Origin: Alteribacillus sp041949975 | GTDB taxonomy: Bacteria > Bacillota > Bacilli > Bacillales > Marinococcaceae | NCBI RefSeq assembly: GCF_041949975.1 | Contig: NZ_JBHFQG010000016.1 | Span: 17,161 to 81,160, forward strand | Direction of reading: 5' to 3' | DNA length: 64,000 nucleotides | Part shown: in pieces, positions 20,851 through 32,628 of the stretch | How the letters are laid out: each line of letters begins with the position of its first letter | How positions within the stretch are numbered: position 1 is the first letter of the stretch | Made by a program: the position numbers and the translations under genes | The notes under the pieces: generated by a model | Database searches by the model: none | What the model was told of the DNA's origin: nothing | Seen by the model: the letters and a program-made list of their open reading frames with translations, nothing else

Positions 20851-21106
20851 ATTCTTCTTTTTCTACAAATTCAATGAGTGCCTGCATTGCTTCTTCTTCA
20901 TCCGTACCATCGGTAATGATTTGAATCTTGCCGCCCGTTCGAACAGCAAGGCTCATGACGCCCATAATACTTTTGGCGTTCACTTTCTTCTCATCTCTTT
21001 CTAGAAAGATATCCGATTGAAAGCGGTTAGCTTCCTGTACGAATAATGCTGCGGGTCTTGCTTGCAATCCTGTTTTCAATTTTACTTCAGCCGTTTTTTC
21101 TACCAC
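20849..21106 (-). CDS. crh: Catabolite repression HPr-like protein Crh
   Basis: An 85-residue HPr paralogue. The HPr active-site motif is changed to GLQARPAA: Gln replaces His15, so it cannot accept phosphate from PTS enzyme I. The regulatory Ser46 is kept in NAKSIMGVMSL and would be phosphorylated by HprK, encoded about 20 kb away in this window. P-Ser-Crh is a corepressor of CcpA in B. subtilis. GTG start at 21106 behind GGAGGAG. Last gene of the yvcI-rapZ-yvcK-whiA-crh cluster. Confidence 0.95.
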   Translation of the reverse strand: MVEKTAEVKLKTGLQARPAALFVQEANRFQSDIFLERDEKKVNAKSIMGVMSLAVRTGGKIQIITDGTDEEEAMQALIEFVEKEE

Positions 21107-21137
21107 TCACATCTCCTCCATCCAAGATTATCAATAC

Positions 21138-22100
21138 TTACGTTTTTTCAAGCTGTACCGTCTCACCTTTTCGAATTTTTTCTGCTAATTGATCAATTTT
21201 TCGTAGGCGGTGATTTACCCCTGACTTACTAACCGGGCCGTTAGGGACCATTTCTCCCAATTCTTTTAAGGTGACATCTTGATGTTTTACTCGAAGCTCT
21301 GCAATTTCTCTTACTTTCTCTGGCAAATTTTGAAGTCCGATTTCATTATCAACGAGCTGAATATTTTCTACCTGTCTTAATGCAGCACCAACTGTTTTGT
21401 TTAAGTTGGCGGTTTCACAATTAACCAGCCGGTTGACGGAGTTTCTCATATCTTTCATTATGCGGACATCTTCAAAATAAAGCAGCGCCTGATGAGCACC
21501 TACCACGTTTAGAAACTCTGTTATTTTTTCACTTTCTTTAATGTACAAGATGAATCCTTTTTTTCTTTCTAAACTTTTAGAAGGAAGGTGAAATTCATTT
21601 AATAAGTCACGTAATGCTTTATTATGTTCTTCATAAAACGAGAAAATTTCTAAATGGTAAGAAGACGTTTCGGGGTGATTCACGGATCCTCCTGCCAAAA
21701 AAGCGCCTCGTAAATATGCGCGTTTGCAGCAATTCATTTTGATTATGTCGGATGATATTGACCGGATAAAACGGTATCCATCTTCCATAATGCTTAAATC
21801 ACTTAAAAGCTCCCGTGCATCTTCTGAGATACGGACTAAATAAACGTTGTTTTTTTTCAGCCGCATCTTTTTTCTTACCATTAATTCCACAACGGTTCCT
21901 TTGTACACTTTTTTGATCAACATATAAATACGTCTTGCTATCGCTGCATTTTCTGTAGAAACGTCTAAAAGCATTTCTTTGTTTCCAAAAGAAATAGAGC
22001 CATTCATTCTTATTAATGCAGCAAGTTCAGCTTTTGCACAGCAATCATCTGTTTCAAGCTGAGTTAATTCTTTTTTTGTCATAGCCGCAAAGGATGACAT
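21138..22100 (-). CDS. whiA: Sporulation/cell-division regulator WhiA
   Basis: A 320-residue DNA-binding protein with an N-terminal degenerate LAGLIDADG-type fold ([32 protein letters not shown]) and a C-terminal helix-turn-helix ([20 protein letters not shown] then NHRLRKID). Known in Streptomyces as a sporulation regulator; in B. subtilis it influences FtsZ ring formation and chromosome segregation. Same order yvcK-whiA-crh as in B. subtilis. Length matches (316 aa there). Confidence 0.95.
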   Translation of the reverse strand: MSSFAAMTKKELTQLETDDCCAKAELAALIRMNGSISFGNKEMLLDVSTENAAIARRIYMLIKKVYKGTVVELMVRKKMRLKKNNVYLVRISEDARELLSDLSIMEDGYRFIRSISSDIIKMNCCKRAYLRGAFLAGGSVNHPETSSYHLEIFSFYEEHNKALRDLLNEFHLPSKSLERKKGFILYIKESEKITEFLNVVGAHQALLYFEDVRIMKDMRNSVNRLVNCETANLNKTVGAALRQVENIQLVDNEIGLQNLPEKVREIAELRVKHQDVTLKELGEMVPNGPVSKSGVNHRLRKIDQLAEKIRKGETVQLEKT

Positions 22101-22166
22101 GTTGGCTCACCGCCCTTTACTCTTTCGGGCCGTATCTTTACAGAAGCGGCCTTCCCTAACCAATAT

Positions 22167-23111
22167 TTAAAGTTCAGTTAATAAAGATTGCGATACTTTT
22201 ACAGCATTGTGGCGTAAAAGATTATCTTTAAATTGCATAAACTCATCTTTAATAACTCTCAATCCCAGTTTTCCTATTCTGTTTTCATCACATAGAACAG
22301 GTACAGCGTCTTCCTCTGCATATCGTTTAATAATTTGCTCTGGTATGTCCCCATTATTCACTAGCACTGTATCTATAACTCCTTTGCCAGTGTGATGATA
22401 AATGGCTTCTACATGATCAGCTGCTGAGAAATGGTCCGTCTCTCCTGCTTGCGTCATGCCGTTGCATATATAAACTTTTCTCGCTGCTGCTTCCCGTATA
22501 GCATCCGTAATGCCTGGCACAAGCAGATTTGGAATAACACTTGTATAAAGACTACCCGGACCTAAAACAATCAGATCTGCTTTTTGAATTGCTTCAAGAC
22601 TCTCAGGAAGAGGCTGAACCGTAGATGGTGACAAAAATACTCTTTTAATTCGCTTTCCTGACTTCGGTATGCTTGACTCTCCTTTAACAAAGGTGCCGTC
22701 CAGCATTTCTGCATGCAGTTCTATGCTTTGATTAGCGGCCGGGAATACTTTTCCCCGCACATTCAGCACTGTACTCAATTCACTTATTCCTCTGGCAAAA
22801 TCACCGGTAATGGAAGTCATGCCGGCAAGTAGCAAGTTTCCTAACGAATGTCCGGTTAAACCGTTTCCATTTTCAAAGCGATGCTGAAATAATTGTTCAA
22901 TCATCGGTTCTACTTCAGCAAGAGCTACTAAAACGTTACGGACATCCCCTGGGGGAGGAATATTAAATTCTTTACGAAGCCTTCCTGAACTGCCACCATC
23001 ATCAGCAACGGTTACGATAGCTGTAATATCAACCGAAAAGGTTTTTAGTCCCCGCAACAGTACGGAAAGCCCTGTTCCCCCGCCGATGACTACGATGTTA
23101 GGCTTATCCAC
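22167..23111 (-). CDS. yvcK: Gluconeogenesis factor YvcK (MgfK)
   Basis: A 314-residue CofD-like, UDP-sugar-binding protein. N-terminal nucleotide motif [49 protein letters not shown]. In B. subtilis it is needed on gluconeogenic carbon sources and for cell shape, and it localises as a helix-like pattern. Here it overlaps rapZ by 8 nt, so the two are coupled. Function is taken from the family. Confidence 0.93.
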   Translation of the reverse strand: MDKPNIVVIGGGTGLSVLLRGLKTFSVDITAIVTVADDGGSSGRLRKEFNIPPPGDVRNVLVALAEVEPMIEQLFQHRFENGNGLTGHSLGNLLLAGMTSITGDFARGISELSTVLNVRGKVFPAANQSIELHAEMLDGTFVKGESSIPKSGKRIKRVFLSPSTVQPLPESLEAIQKADLIVLGPGSLYTSVIPNLLVPGITDAIREAAARKVYICNGMTQAGETDHFSAADHVEAIYHHTGKGVIDTVLVNNGDIPEQIIKRYAEEDAVPVLCDENRIGKLGLRVIKDEFMQFKDNLLRHNAVKVSQSLLTEL

Positions 23112-23997
23112 GATTGTATTTCTTTCCTTTCTCTAAATCCCGGTGACTTTTATGCGTCGCATAGTCCCCGGCAAAATAATCGCCTATATACTCAGCGAGG
23201 GTCACCGAACGGTGTTTTCCTCCTGTGCAGCCAATGGCTATAATAAGCTGGCTTTTTCCTTCCCGTTTATATTGAGGAAGCATATACTCGAGCATATCAA
23301 TCAGTTTTTTTATAAATTCCTTTGTCTCTGACCATTTTAACACATACGAAGAAACTTCCTCTTCTAGACCGGTCTTCGGCTGAAGGTGGTCAATATAATG
23401 AGGATTTGGCAAAAAGCGTACATCAAACACGAGATCAGCATCGATAGGAAGACCATATTTAAAACCAAAGGACATAACATTGACAGAAAAAGCGTCTTTT
23501 TCAGGTCCTGAAAAATATTGGATAATGCGTTCGCGCAGCTGTTTCGGTTTTAAATCACTCGTATCAATAATTTGCCGGGCTCTTCCTTTTAAATCCTCTA
23601 GTATCTCTCTTTCGTGCTGAATACCTTCAAGAGGCGCTTCTTCAGCAGCCAGCGGATGAGAACGGCGTGTTTCTTTATACCGCTGTACAAGTATATTATC
23701 TTTAGCGTCTAAAAATAATATATGAGTGCTCAAATTGGACTGCAGCCGTAATTGATCAACAGCTTCAAACAAATGATCAAAAAACTCACGGCCCCGCAGA
23801 TCAATAACTAATGCTACTTTATTCATTTTACCGCCGGAGTTTTCGATTAATTCGATAAATGTGGGAATTAATGCTGGAGGTAGATTATCGACACAATAAT
23901 ACCCTAAATCCTCAAAGCTTTGCATGGCTACTGTTTTACCAGCCCCTGACATTCCGGTAATGATTACTACCTGAATATCTTCATTTGGCTGACCCAT
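23104..23997 (-). CDS. rapZ: RNase adapter / nucleotide-binding protein RapZ (YvcJ)
   Basis: A 297-residue P-loop protein with Walker A GMSGAGKT near the N-terminus, the DRRREF-like [10 protein letters not shown] segment, and the conserved C-terminal [19 protein letters not shown]. In E. coli RapZ directs decay of the GlmZ sRNA; B. subtilis YvcJ hydrolyses GTP and affects competence. The target here is unknown. Second gene of the yvcI-rapZ-yvcK-whiA-crh operon. Confidence 0.93.
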   Translation of the reverse strand: MGQPNEDIQVVIITGMSGAGKTVAMQSFEDLGYYCVDNLPPALIPTFIELIENSGGKMNKVALVIDLRGREFFDHLFEAVDQLRLQSNLSTHILFLDAKDNILVQRYKETRRSHPLAAEEAPLEGIQHEREILEDLKGRARQIIDTSDLKPKQLRERIIQYFSGPEKDAFSVNVMSFGFKYGLPIDADLVFDVRFLPNPHYIDHLQPKTGLEEEVSSYVLKWSETKEFIKKLIDMLEYMLPQYKREGKSQLIIAIGCTGGKHRSVTLAEYIGDYFAGDYATHKSHRDLEKGKKYNRG

Positions 23998-24023
23998 GAC
24001 TGCATCCTTCCCTTCTCTCTATC

Positions 24024-24494
24024 TTATTCGAATGTTTCTTCACTTTGCAGTTCGCAGGATATTAATTGGTAGGTTGGAGTATAACGGAAGGTGCCATACA
24101 ATACACCGCTGTCTTCTAAAATGTGCTGTAAAATCCGCTGGTCTCCTTCTGCCATAGATAATGTGTTTACTTTTTCTTTTGGCTGCCAGGAAAGATGTCC
24201 CTCTGGAGATTCTTTCAGCAGGTTTCCTTCCCACTTTTCGGCCTGAAACGTAAACATCATCCATTCTGAAATTACTTTATCATTTTCTATGATTAAAAAA
24301 GTGAAAATACCGCGTATAACTGGATTTTTCACCGTGATTCCTGTCTCTTCCCAAAATTCACGGACAACAGAATCACGGACAGATTCTCCTGGTTCCATTT
24401 TTCCACCAGGTGCCACCCACCAATTTTTGCTGGGCTTTTGGAGCATAAGTAGTTGGTCATTATGGGTTAACACACAATTTGTGACACGCTGCAT
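24024..24494 (-). CDS. NUDIX hydrolase (YvcI-like)
   Basis: A 156-residue NUDIX protein. The Nudix box is clear: GGKMEPGESVRDSVVREFWE followed by ETG, with the metal-binding REFWEE. N-terminal VTNCVLTHNDQLLMLQKP is typical of 8-oxo-dGTP/nucleoside-triphosphate pyrophosphatase-like members; actual substrate unknown. I chose ATG 24494 behind GAGGTG; two further codons upstream (MN) are also open. First gene of the rapZ-yvcK-whiA-crh operon, as yvcI in B. subtilis. Confidence 0.88.
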   Translation of the reverse strand: MQRVTNCVLTHNDQLLMLQKPSKNWWVAPGGKMEPGESVRDSVVREFWEETGITVKNPVIRGIFTFLIIENDKVISEWMMFTFQAEKWEGNLLKESPEGHLSWQPKEKVNTLSMAEGDQRILQHILEDSGVLYGTFRYTPTYQLISCELQSEETFE

Positions 24495-24862
24495 GTTCAT
24501 CACCTCACATTTACTCTTATTAGTATACTATTTGTGAGGGGTTTTGCTCAATTTTTTCACATTTGTTCGTAAAATAATTAGAGAAGTTCGGATCAGCGTG
24601 TTTTAAAGGTCCCTAAAGGCGCTATGTCCTGTGGCACCGGCGGCATAAGTGCGTCCAGTAGCTGAATGCCAAAATTTTACTTATCCTGTTCATCAAAAAA
24701 TTTTTATACTTAACCATGCAAAAAAAGAGCACAGGCCTCTGCCTGTGCTGCACCAGGATATATAAAAAGGGGGTCAATTACTAAATTAATTTTACTCTTT
24801 TTTTATTTCATGTTTGTTACAAAATCGTTAAAAACGATTTAAAATGAACAATTTTCGTCGCA
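24495..24862 (-). other. Intergenic region with trxB terminator
   Basis: A strong terminator for trxB lies at 24720-24749 (AGCACAGGC/GCCTGTGCT, then TTTTTTT on the minus strand). The rest, 24540-24718, shows no ORF or RNA family that I recognise. Confidence 0.7.
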
Positions 24863-25813
<951 letters not shown>

Positions 25814-25957
25814 TCACTCCTCTTTCATATCCATAATATCCCCTGTAAAGCTTTAGCGATACATTTTGATTTGTATTATTCATGCCTTATCGTAAATAAG
25901 TCCGGCGAATAAGTCCAATATTCTGCTTGAATGAAATAGTATAGTGAAAAAATAGTG

Positions 25958-27013
25958 CTACATTTGGTGGTATTGATAAGATTCATGATGAACATCGCTG
26001 GCTGTCAGCAGCCCATGCTGCATCTTTTCTAATAGTATAGAAGCTCCCTGATGGTTCCTTATTTCTGCTTGTTTCCACCATTTTTCGGCTTGATTATAAC
26101 GGTTGGTTTGATAAGAAGCTACACCGTATTGAAAATAGAAGTTTTCATCTTCTGGAGAAAAGCGCTGAGCTAACATCCGGAAAAAATAGTATGCATCTTC
26201 ATATTCTCTTAACCTGCATAACGTGGAAGCGATCCTCTGCAAATGATCTTTATCCATCGGCACCGTTCTCTTTAACATTTCCGCTGTTTCGGCAGCTTTT
26301 TTTTCTCGTCCCATTTCTTTATATAAAATAGCTAACTGACAAACGGCTGGCAAATATGAATTTTCTTCTAACAATTCTTTTATATAAGCTAACGCCTCTT
26401 CTGTCTGGCCTTTTAAGTGAAGAACTCGTGCCAGCTGACTTTGCGCAGGCCAGTATGACGGATAATCAGTAATTATATTCTCAAGAAGCGTTTCCGCCTC
26501 ATAATATCTTTCTTCTTCTATCATACGTACAGCTTTTTCATAGGTTATGATTAGTTCATCTCCGGTCTTAGAAAACTCTTCTTCCTGTTCTGCCTCTTCG
26601 TCTTCGAACTTCAAAAGCTCAAGTAAGTCCTCAGCGTCAGCGGAAAAATCACCTTCCGGGGCAAACCGCAAATAAAGTCTTGCTGTATCTTTTGCCCGGT
26701 CGAACAGCCCTTGATAAGCATAATTGTTGGCCAGGAAAAAGTAGCACTCATACAAGGTTTCATCTAGTTTATCGAGCACATAGAGCAGCAATTCATTTGA
26801 TTTTTCGTACTCAGCCATGTCGGCATAAATGGCTGCCAGCTGGCACCGGAAAACACCCTGATCCGGGTTTAATTCAATCGCCCGCCGTAAATATTTAACG
26901 GCGCGTGTCAGCTCCTTTTTTTGATAAGCCGTGACGCCCCGTTTAAAAAAGTATTCCCCGTTTTGTATAAAAGGAATCACTTGTCCCTGTTTTTGATCAT
27001 CTTGAATTTTCAT
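25958..27013 (-). CDS. TPR-repeat protein (YvcD-like)
   Basis: A 351-residue soluble protein made mostly of tetratricopeptide repeats, for example GVTAYQKKELTRAVKYLRRA and IELNPD, with further units to residue 330 and an acidic linker (FEDEEAEQEEEF) in the middle. TPRs mediate protein contacts; no catalytic motif is visible. Position between his genes and trxB matches yvcD in B. subtilis, but this copy is shorter than I recall for that protein. No partner can be named. Confidence 0.8.
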   Translation of the reverse strand: MKIQDDQKQGQVIPFIQNGEYFFKRGVTAYQKKELTRAVKYLRRAIELNPDQGVFRCQLAAIYADMAEYEKSNELLLYVLDKLDETLYECYFFLANNYAYQGLFDRAKDTARLYLRFAPEGDFSADAEDLLELLKFEDEEAEQEEEFSKTGDELIITYEKAVRMIEEERYYEAETLLENIITDYPSYWPAQSQLARVLHLKGQTEEALAYIKELLEENSYLPAVCQLAILYKEMGREKKAAETAEMLKRTVPMDKDHLQRIASTLCRLREYEDAYYFFRMLAQRFSPEDENFYFQYGVASYQTNRYNQAEKWWKQAEIRNHQGASILLEKMQHGLLTASDVHHESYQYHQM

Positions 27014-27079
27014 TACTTCCTTCCCCTCTCCATTAGGAGCACCGTTGCAATATGCCTAGTATATCATCACTTAGAAAGG

Positions 27080-27125
27080 AAAAAAAGCTGTTCATCAAGG
27101 GAATTTCCCCCTTTTTGAACAGCTT
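27080..27125 (-). terminator. Terminator of the his operon
   Basis: AGCTGTTCA/TGAACAGCT outer stem and a GGGGGAAA-TTCCC inner stem, followed by TTTTTTT on the minus strand, just after hisI. Confidence 0.85.
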
Positions 27126-27135
27126 AAACAGATGA

Positions 27136-27768
27136 TTACTTCTTACTGCCGTGTCGTTCATCGAGCACACCTAGTACTTCATCAAGGGGCATCTTTTGTT
27201 CACGAAGCAGAACAAATAGGTGATACAGCAGATCGGCACTTTCCCATTTCAGTTCTTCAGCGTCTCGATTTTTTGAAGCAATAATTACTTCACTTGCTTC
27301 TTCGCCGACTTTCTTTAAAATTTTGTCGACACCTTCGGTAAACAAATAAGTGGTATATGCCCCTTCAGGCATTTCCGCTTCTCTTTCAGCAATGGTTTGC
27401 TCGAGCTGGTTTAAAATAGCAAAACGTCCGCTAGTAGAATCTGGATCTTTTTCAAGAAGAGATTGGCTGAAACAGCTGTATTTGCCTTTATGGCACGCAG
27501 GGCCATTCGGTGTGACTTTCACAACCAGGGCGTCCTGATCACAATCATAGTGGATATCGGTTACATGCTGGGTATTTCCTGATGTTTCTCCTTTATGCCA
27601 AAGCTCCTGTCTCGAGCGGCTGTAAAACCAGGTCTCTTTTGTCTCTAATGTTTTTTGAACAGATTCTTTGTTCATATAAGCGAGAGTCAGTACTTCTTTA
27701 CTAACAGCATCCTGAACAATCGCAGGAATCAAGCCTTTTTCATCGAATGTCAGCTCTTCTATGTTCAT
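27136..27768 (-). CDS. hisI: Bifunctional phosphoribosyl-AMP cyclohydrolase / phosphoribosyl-ATP pyrophosphatase
   Basis: A 210-residue fusion (HisIE) catalysing steps 2 and 3 of histidine synthesis. The cyclohydrolase half shows [11 protein letters not shown], the Zn-binding region [11 protein letters not shown] and GPACHKG; the pyrophosphatase half (from about 120) shows [13 protein letters not shown] and [13 protein letters not shown]. It overlaps hisF by 4 nt (ATGA). Last gene of the operon. Confidence 0.96.
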   Translation of the reverse strand: MNIEELTFDEKGLIPAIVQDAVSKEVLTLAYMNKESVQKTLETKETWFYSRSRQELWHKGETSGNTQHVTDIHYDCDQDALVVKVTPNGPACHKGKYSCFSQSLLEKDPDSTSGRFAILNQLEQTIAEREAEMPEGAYTTYLFTEGVDKILKKVGEEASEVIIASKNRDAEELKWESADLLYHLFVLLREQKMPLDEVLGVLDERHGSKK

Positions 27769-28523
27769 CGGACCCGTACCCCTTTCTCACGCAAGTATGC
27801 TTTCACTTCCTCGACAGACGTTTCTTTGTAATGAAAAATGGAAGCTGCTAAAGCAGCATCTGCTTCTGCGTCTTCAAATACATCAACAAAGTGTTCTTTT
27901 GCTCCTGCTCCTCCGGAAGCAATAATCGGAACCGTAACTGCTTCATTTACTTTATCCGTAAGGGCCAGGTCAAATCCCGTTTTAGCCCCGTCCTGATCCA
28001 TGCTTGTTAAAAGAATTTCTCCGGCGCCCCGGCGGACTACTTCTTTAGCCCAGTCAGATACTTCCCAATCAGTAGGGGTTCGTCCGCCGTGGGTATATAT
28101 TCTCCAAGAGCCGAGCTCTTCTTCATATTTTGCATCAATCGCAACCACAATACATTGTGAACCGAAATAATCAGAGCCTTCCGTAATAAGTTCCGGGCGC
28201 TTAACAGCGGCTGTGTTCAGAGACACTTTATCTGCCCCTGCCCGTAAAATAGTACGCATGTCATCTAAAGAATTGATGCCACCACCTACAGTAAATGGAA
28301 TGGCAAGGGTACCCGCCACTTCTTTTACTACCTCGACCATCGTCTTGCGTCCTTCATGAGAGGCTGAAATATCAAGAAATACAAGTTCATCAGCACCTTG
28401 CTCATCATAAAAAGCAGCAAGCTCTACCGGGTCCCCAGCATCACGAAGGTCAACGAACTGGACTCCTTTCACGACTCGGCCCTCTTTTACATCTAGACAT
28501 GGGATGATTCGCTTTGTAAGCAT
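27765..28523 (-). CDS. hisF: Imidazole glycerol phosphate synthase, cyclase subunit
   Basis: A 252-residue TIM barrel that, with HisH, forms imidazole glycerol phosphate and [22 protein letters not shown] carries the catalytic Asp; FTVGGGI and IIASGGAG are the two phosphate loops; the second catalytic Asp is in [10 protein letters not shown] immediately follows the hisA stop codon. Confidence 0.97.
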   Translation of the reverse strand: MLTKRIIPCLDVKEGRVVKGVQFVDLRDAGDPVELAAFYDEQGADELVFLDISASHEGRKTMVEVVKEVAGTLAIPFTVGGGINSLDDMRTILRAGADKVSLNTAAVKRPELITEGSDYFGSQCIVVAIDAKYEEELGSWRIYTHGGRTPTDWEVSDWAKEVVRRGAGEILLTSMDQDGAKTGFDLALTDKVNEAVTVPIIASGGAGAKEHFVDVFEDAEADAALAASIFHYKETSVEEVKAYLREKGVRVR

Positions 28524-29258
28524 TTATTGATCCACCTCCGTGAGCGCTTGTTCGAGATCTACTTTTTCCGTATAAATCGCTTTACCTACAATCGCTCCTG
28601 CTACGCCCTCATTTCGGTAAAAGGCCAGCTCTTTTAAGTCGTCAAGCTTGCTGACTCCTCCAGAGGCGATTACTTTTTTCCCCGTTGCTTTTGCCAGTTG
28701 TGAAATGGCTTCGACGTTAGGACCAGATAGCATGCCGTCTTTTGCAATATCCGTAAAAATAAATGTTTCCGCTCCGTACTCTGCCATTTTCTGACCAAGC
28801 TCTACAGCTGTAACTTCAGACGTTTCCAGCCATCCGTTTACCGCCACATAACCTTCTCTTGCATCAAGGCCGATTGCAATTTTTTCTTTATATTTAGCAA
28901 GCATTTCTTTAGCAAAATCAGGGTGCTGAACAGCGACACTTCCTAAAATTACACGATCGACACCGTTCTCAAGATAATACGCCACGTCTTCGGCCGTTCG
29001 GATCCCTCCGCCTACCTGAATTTTAGCGGTTAGTTCTTTAGCGGCTTTTACAACAAACTCATCATTTACACGCTTTTTTTCTTTTGCTCCATCTAAATCG
29101 ACCATATGTATCCAGGAAGCCCCGGCTTTTTCAAAGCGCGCGGCCATATCTACTGGTGAGTCTCCATAAACCGTTTCTTTATCATAATCTCCTTGCAGCA
29201 GCCGGACACATTTCCCGCCGCGGATATCGATGGCTGGATAAATGTTAAACTCACTCAT
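28524..29258 (-). CDS. hisA: ProFAR isomerase
   Basis: A 244-residue TIM barrel for the Amadori rearrangement of ProFAR to [19 protein letters not shown] holds the catalytic base Asp, and [13 protein letters not shown] the second Asp; VGGGIR and IASGGVS bind the phosphates. ATG 29258 (MSEFNIYP) follows AAGGGAG; the open frame upstream to 29282 is inside hisH. Overlaps hisH by 8 nt. Confidence 0.96.
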   Translation of the reverse strand: MSEFNIYPAIDIRGGKCVRLLQGDYDKETVYGDSPVDMAARFEKAGASWIHMVDLDGAKEKKRVNDEFVVKAAKELTAKIQVGGGIRTAEDVAYYLENGVDRVILGSVAVQHPDFAKEMLAKYKEKIAIGLDAREGYVAVNGWLETSEVTAVELGQKMAEYGAETFIFTDIAKDGMLSGPNVEAISQLAKATGKKVIASGGVSKLDDLKELAFYRNEGVAGAIVGKAIYTEKVDLEQALTEVDQ

Positions 29259-29895
29259 AGGTTCGGCTCCCTTCTGCCACAATTTTTCCGAAGTTTTCTA
29301 GCATTTTCATGCCGAGGCAGCTGCTTTTTTCCGGATGGAACTGGGTCCCCATTACGAGTCCCCTCCCAACAACGGCAGGCACTTCTTGATAGTAATCGCT
29401 TGTCGCAACGAGCACGTCTTTATCCTGGGTTTCAATTATATAGGAGTGAACGAAATATACATGGCCTTCCTCTGTATCATACAGCATGTCATGATTCGGC
29501 TGCTGAAAGTTTAGTTTATTCCAGCCCATATGCGGTACTTTGTACGCCTCACCTGCTTCACTTTTCCCGGAAAATTGTTTCGCATAGCCCGGCAGAAATC
29601 CAAGTCCCTCGGTATCGCCGTTTTCTTCACTGCCTTCAAATAATAACTGCATGCCAAGACATATGCCAAGAAGCGGTTTTCCATCGGCTGCCCACGTTTT
29701 AATAAATTCTTCTTGCTGCTTTTCTTTAAGAAGTGTCATTGCATCCCGAAAGGAACCTACCCCCGGTAAAATCAATCCATCTGCTTTTTCAAGCTCTTCT
29801 GGTTCTTCGGATAAGAAATAAGAAAGGTCGAGCCGTTCTAGTGCTTTGCTGACACTGTGCAGATTTCCCATGCCGTAGTCGATAATTCCGATCAT
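29251..29895 (-). CDS. hisH: Imidazole glycerol phosphate synthase, glutaminase subunit
   Basis: A 214-residue class I glutamine amidotransferase feeding ammonia to HisF. Catalytic Cys in [16 protein letters not shown], His and Glu in [10 protein letters not shown]. Start ATG 29895 ([11 protein letters not shown]) with AAAGGAATGAG upstream. Unlike the other his genes, it does not touch its upstream neighbour; 233 nt with a repeat array separate it from hisB. Confidence 0.96.
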   Translation of the reverse strand: MIGIIDYGMGNLHSVSKALERLDLSYFLSEEPEELEKADGLILPGVGSFRDAMTLLKEKQQEEFIKTWAADGKPLLGICLGMQLLFEGSEENGDTEGLGFLPGYAKQFSGKSEAGEAYKVPHMGWNKLNFQQPNHDMLYDTEEGHVYFVHSYIIETQDKDVLVATSDYYQEVPAVVGRGLVMGTQFHPEKSSCLGMKMLENFGKIVAEGSRTYE

Positions 29896-29996
29896 GCCCA
29901 ACTCATTCCTTTCTTTATTGTTTTTTCTGGTCCGGCTTCCGTTTTTAGCCGTGTGTTTAAGTGATCAGGAGGTGGGACTGCGCTTCGGTGAGAAGT

Positions 29997-30110
29997 TTCA
30001 GCATCTATCTGATACATTCAGTGCTTTGCTTTCCTTATTTAGCTCTGCTCCCAACGATTTCAGCTCTTCGCTCACTCAATTCAGCTCTTCTCCGCCTTGG
30101 TTCAGCACTT
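29997..30110 (-). repeat. Six-unit 21-bp tandem repeat inside the his operon
   Basis: Units TTCAGC(T/A)CTT and close variants start at 29997, 30017, 30038, 30059, 30080 and 30101, so the period is 21 except for one 20. Read on the minus strand a unit gives heptads like EELNxxx or xALNxxx. A short frame starts with GTG at 30108, 4 nt behind AGGAGG, and reads MLNQGGEELN before TGA. A second in-frame GTG then continues for 25 codons. Coding potential is doubtful. The flanks (29896-29996, 30111-30128) show nothing else. Confidence 0.75.
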
Positions 30111-30128
30111 TACCTCCTCGTCGCTACT

Positions 30129-30719
30129 TTACAGCATTCCCTTGCTAGAAGGCACACCTTTTACGCGCTCGTCTATTTGCGTCGCCTCATCAAGAGCACG
30201 CGCCATTGCTTTAAAGACCGCTTCAATAATGTGATGTGTGTTATGGCCATAATGAACAATCACATGAAGATTCATGCGGGCTTCAAGCGCAAACTTCCAC
30301 AAAAATTCATGTACTAGTTCTGTATCAAACGTTCCGACTTTTTGACTTGGCAATTCTGCACAGTATTCAAGATGGGGGCGGTTGCTTAAGTCTACTACTA
30401 CTTGCGCCAACGTTTCATCCATCGGAACAAACGCATTTCCATAGCGGCGTATTCCTTTTTTGTCACCGAGAGCTTCTTTAAAAACCTGGCCAAGGCAAAT
30501 CCCGATATCCTCGGTCGTATGATGATCATCTACTTCGGTATCCCCTTTGGCGTCAATCGTTACATCAAAATGTCCGTGTTTGGTAAATAAATCGAGCATA
30601 TGCGTCATGAAAGGGACACCGGTTGAAATATTGCTTTGTCCTTCTCCATCAATATTCATTTCTAAACGAATCTGCGTTTCTCCGGTGTTTCTTTCAACAG
30701 CGCTTGTACGTTCTGCCAT
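30129..30719 (-). CDS. hisB: Imidazoleglycerol-phosphate dehydratase
   Basis: A 196-residue Mn enzyme, dehydratase only (no fused phosphatase, as usual in Bacilli). Metal motifs [26 protein letters not shown], and the second HNTHHIIEA set; [12 protein letters not shown] is conserved. It overlaps the hisD stop by one base (TAATG). Confidence 0.96.
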   Translation of the reverse strand: MAERTSAVERNTGETQIRLEMNIDGEGQSNISTGVPFMTHMLDLFTKHGHFDVTIDAKGDTEVDDHHTTEDIGICLGQVFKEALGDKKGIRRYGNAFVPMDETLAQVVVDLSNRPHLEYCAELPSQKVGTFDTELVHEFLWKFALEARMNLHVIVHYGHNTHHIIEAVFKAMARALDEATQIDERVKGVPSSKGML

Positions 30720-31993
30720 TAGTTTTCCCCCTTTTTCCGAACCTCTATAGAGCGGGCGTGGCCTTCTAATCCTTCCAATCTAGCAATGGCTGCTATATTT
30801 TCTGCATCCCGCTCAAATGCTGTTTGGCTGTATGAAATAATGCTTGATTTTTTCGTGAAATCATCTACATTTAAAGGACTTGAAAAACGGGCTGTTCCAT
30901 TGGTTGGAAGTACATGATTCGGGCCGGCAAAATAATCTCCGACCGGTTCAGCGCTTAACGGACCGAGAAAAATAGCTCCCGCGTGGCGAATTTTACCTAA
31001 CAGTTCGTTAGGGTTTCCCGTCATGATTTCTAAATGCTCGGGAGCGAGCTGGTTCACGGCGTCCACCGCTTCATCAAGTGTAGCTGCTGTATAAATTGCA
31101 CCGTGGTCATTAATAGAAGCAGATGCAATTTCTTTTCTTGGCAGGTCGGCAAGCTGTTTTTCTATTTCTGTTTGTACGTTTTCTGCTAACTCTTTTGACG
31201 TCGTCACTAATACTGCAGAGGACATTTCATCATGTTCCGCTTGAGACAAAAGGTCTGCCGCCGTATAATCGGGACGAGCCGTGTCATCAGCAAGCACGAC
31301 AATTTCACTCGGACCGGCAATCATATCAATATCGACTTGACCAAACACTTCCCGTTTAGCAAGAGCGACAAAAATGTTGCCTGGACCTGTAATTTTATCG
31401 ACAGCTGGAACGGATTCTGTTCCATAAGTAAGCGCTGCGACTGCCTGAGCTCCTCCAGCTTTTAAGATGGAAGTTACTCCAAGTTCTGCTGCTGTCACAA
31501 GAACTGCCGGAGCAAGCTTGCCTTCTTTATCCGGCGGGGATGTCATGATGATGTTTCTAACACCGGCTACCTGTGCTGGAATCACATTCATCATAATTGT
31601 AGAAGGGTAAGCAGCCTTGCCTCCTGGAACATAAACGCCGGCTGAATCCAACGGCGTAATTTTTTGGCCGAGCATCGTGCCGTCTTCATTTGTTGTCACC
31701 CATGACTGTCGAGTTTGGCGTTCGTGGAAAGAACGTATGTTTTTTATAGCCCGGCGCAATGCTTTCAATGTTTGCTCGTTGATATCGTCATACGCTTCTT
31801 TCATTTCTTTTTCGGTAACAAAAAGATTTTCCAGACGGACGCCGTCATACATTTCAGTTAGATCTTTCAGTGCACTGTCTCCGTTTTGACGAACCTGATT
31901 AATAATGGCTCCGACGGATTTCCGCTGCTTTTCGGTCCCTGTTTCAATGTCTCGAGTCAGGCTGACATCCTCTGTAAGCTCTATAATTTTCAC
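30719..31993 (-). CDS. hisD: Histidinol dehydrogenase
   Basis: A 424-residue Zn-dependent NAD enzyme for the last two oxidations to histidine. Motifs: [18 protein letters not shown], the [15 protein letters not shown] segment, the catalytic and metal region [11 protein letters not shown], and [16 protein letters not shown] start at 31993 overlaps the hisG stop (GTGA). Length is typical (about 427). Confidence 0.96.
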   Translation of the reverse strand: MKIIELTEDVSLTRDIETGTEKQRKSVGAIINQVRQNGDSALKDLTEMYDGVRLENLFVTEKEMKEAYDDINEQTLKALRRAIKNIRSFHERQTRQSWVTTNEDGTMLGQKITPLDSAGVYVPGGKAAYPSTIMMNVIPAQVAGVRNIIMTSPPDKEGKLAPAVLVTAAELGVTSILKAGGAQAVAALTYGTESVPAVDKITGPGNIFVALAKREVFGQVDIDMIAGPSEIVVLADDTARPDYTAADLLSQAEHDEMSSAVLVTTSKELAENVQTEIEKQLADLPRKEIASASINDHGAIYTAATLDEAVDAVNQLAPEHLEIMTGNPNELLGKIRHAGAIFLGPLSAEPVGDYFAGPNHVLPTNGTARFSSPLNVDDFTKKSSIISYSQTAFERDAENIAAIARLEGLEGHARSIEVRKKGEN

Positions 31994-32628
31994 GCTTCAT
32001 CCTCCTCTACCACTCTTGCAAGACGTTCAACCAAATCATCAATGCGGGCATCTTTCATGCGGTAGCTGACCGGGTTAACAATCAATCTTGATGTAATCGG
32101 AACGATCGTTTCTAACTCTACCAGACCGTTTTCTCTTAATGTACGGCCGGTAGATACAATGTCCACTATTCGATCAGCCAGTCCGACAAGTGGTGCGAGC
32201 TCGATCGACCCGTTCAGTTTAATGATTTCTACTTGTTCACCTTGTTCTTTAAAATATTGTGTGGCGAGGTTCGGGTATTTAGAAGCTACCTTCGGATTGA
32301 TATCCGTTTTTTCGTAACCAGGCAGACCGGCAACAGCAAGGTAGCATTCGCTAATGTTCAGATCAAGAACTTCATAGACGTCGCGCTCTTCTTCGATCAT
32401 CGTATCTTTCCCAGCTACTCCTAAGTCTGCCACTCCGTGCTCTACATAGGTGGGTACGTCCATCGGTTTGGCTAAAATAAAACGAAGATCGGCTTCCGGC
32501 GCATCTACAATTAATTTACGAGAGTCATCAAATTCCGGCGGAAGCGGAAAATCTGCTTCTCGAAGAAGATATGCTGCTTCTTCAAAAATTCGTCCCTTAG
32601 GCATCGCTAATGTCAACGGTTCACTCAT
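31990..32628 (-). CDS. hisG: ATP phosphoribosyltransferase, short catalytic subunit
   Basis: A 212-residue short-form HisG, first enzyme of the pathway. It lacks the C-terminal histidine-binding domain and therefore needs HisZ, encoded directly upstream, for activity and feedback control. Motifs: [24 protein letters not shown], and the PRPP loop [14 protein letters not shown]. It overlaps hisZ by 8 nt. Confidence 0.96.
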   Translation of the reverse strand: MSEPLTLAMPKGRIFEEAAYLLREADFPLPPEFDDSRKLIVDAPEADLRFILAKPMDVPTYVEHGVADLGVAGKDTMIEEERDVYEVLDLNISECYLAVAGLPGYEKTDINPKVASKYPNLATQYFKEQGEQVEIIKLNGSIELAPLVGLADRIVDIVSTGRTLRENGLVELETIVPITSRLIVNPVSYRMKDARIDDLVERLARVVEEDEA

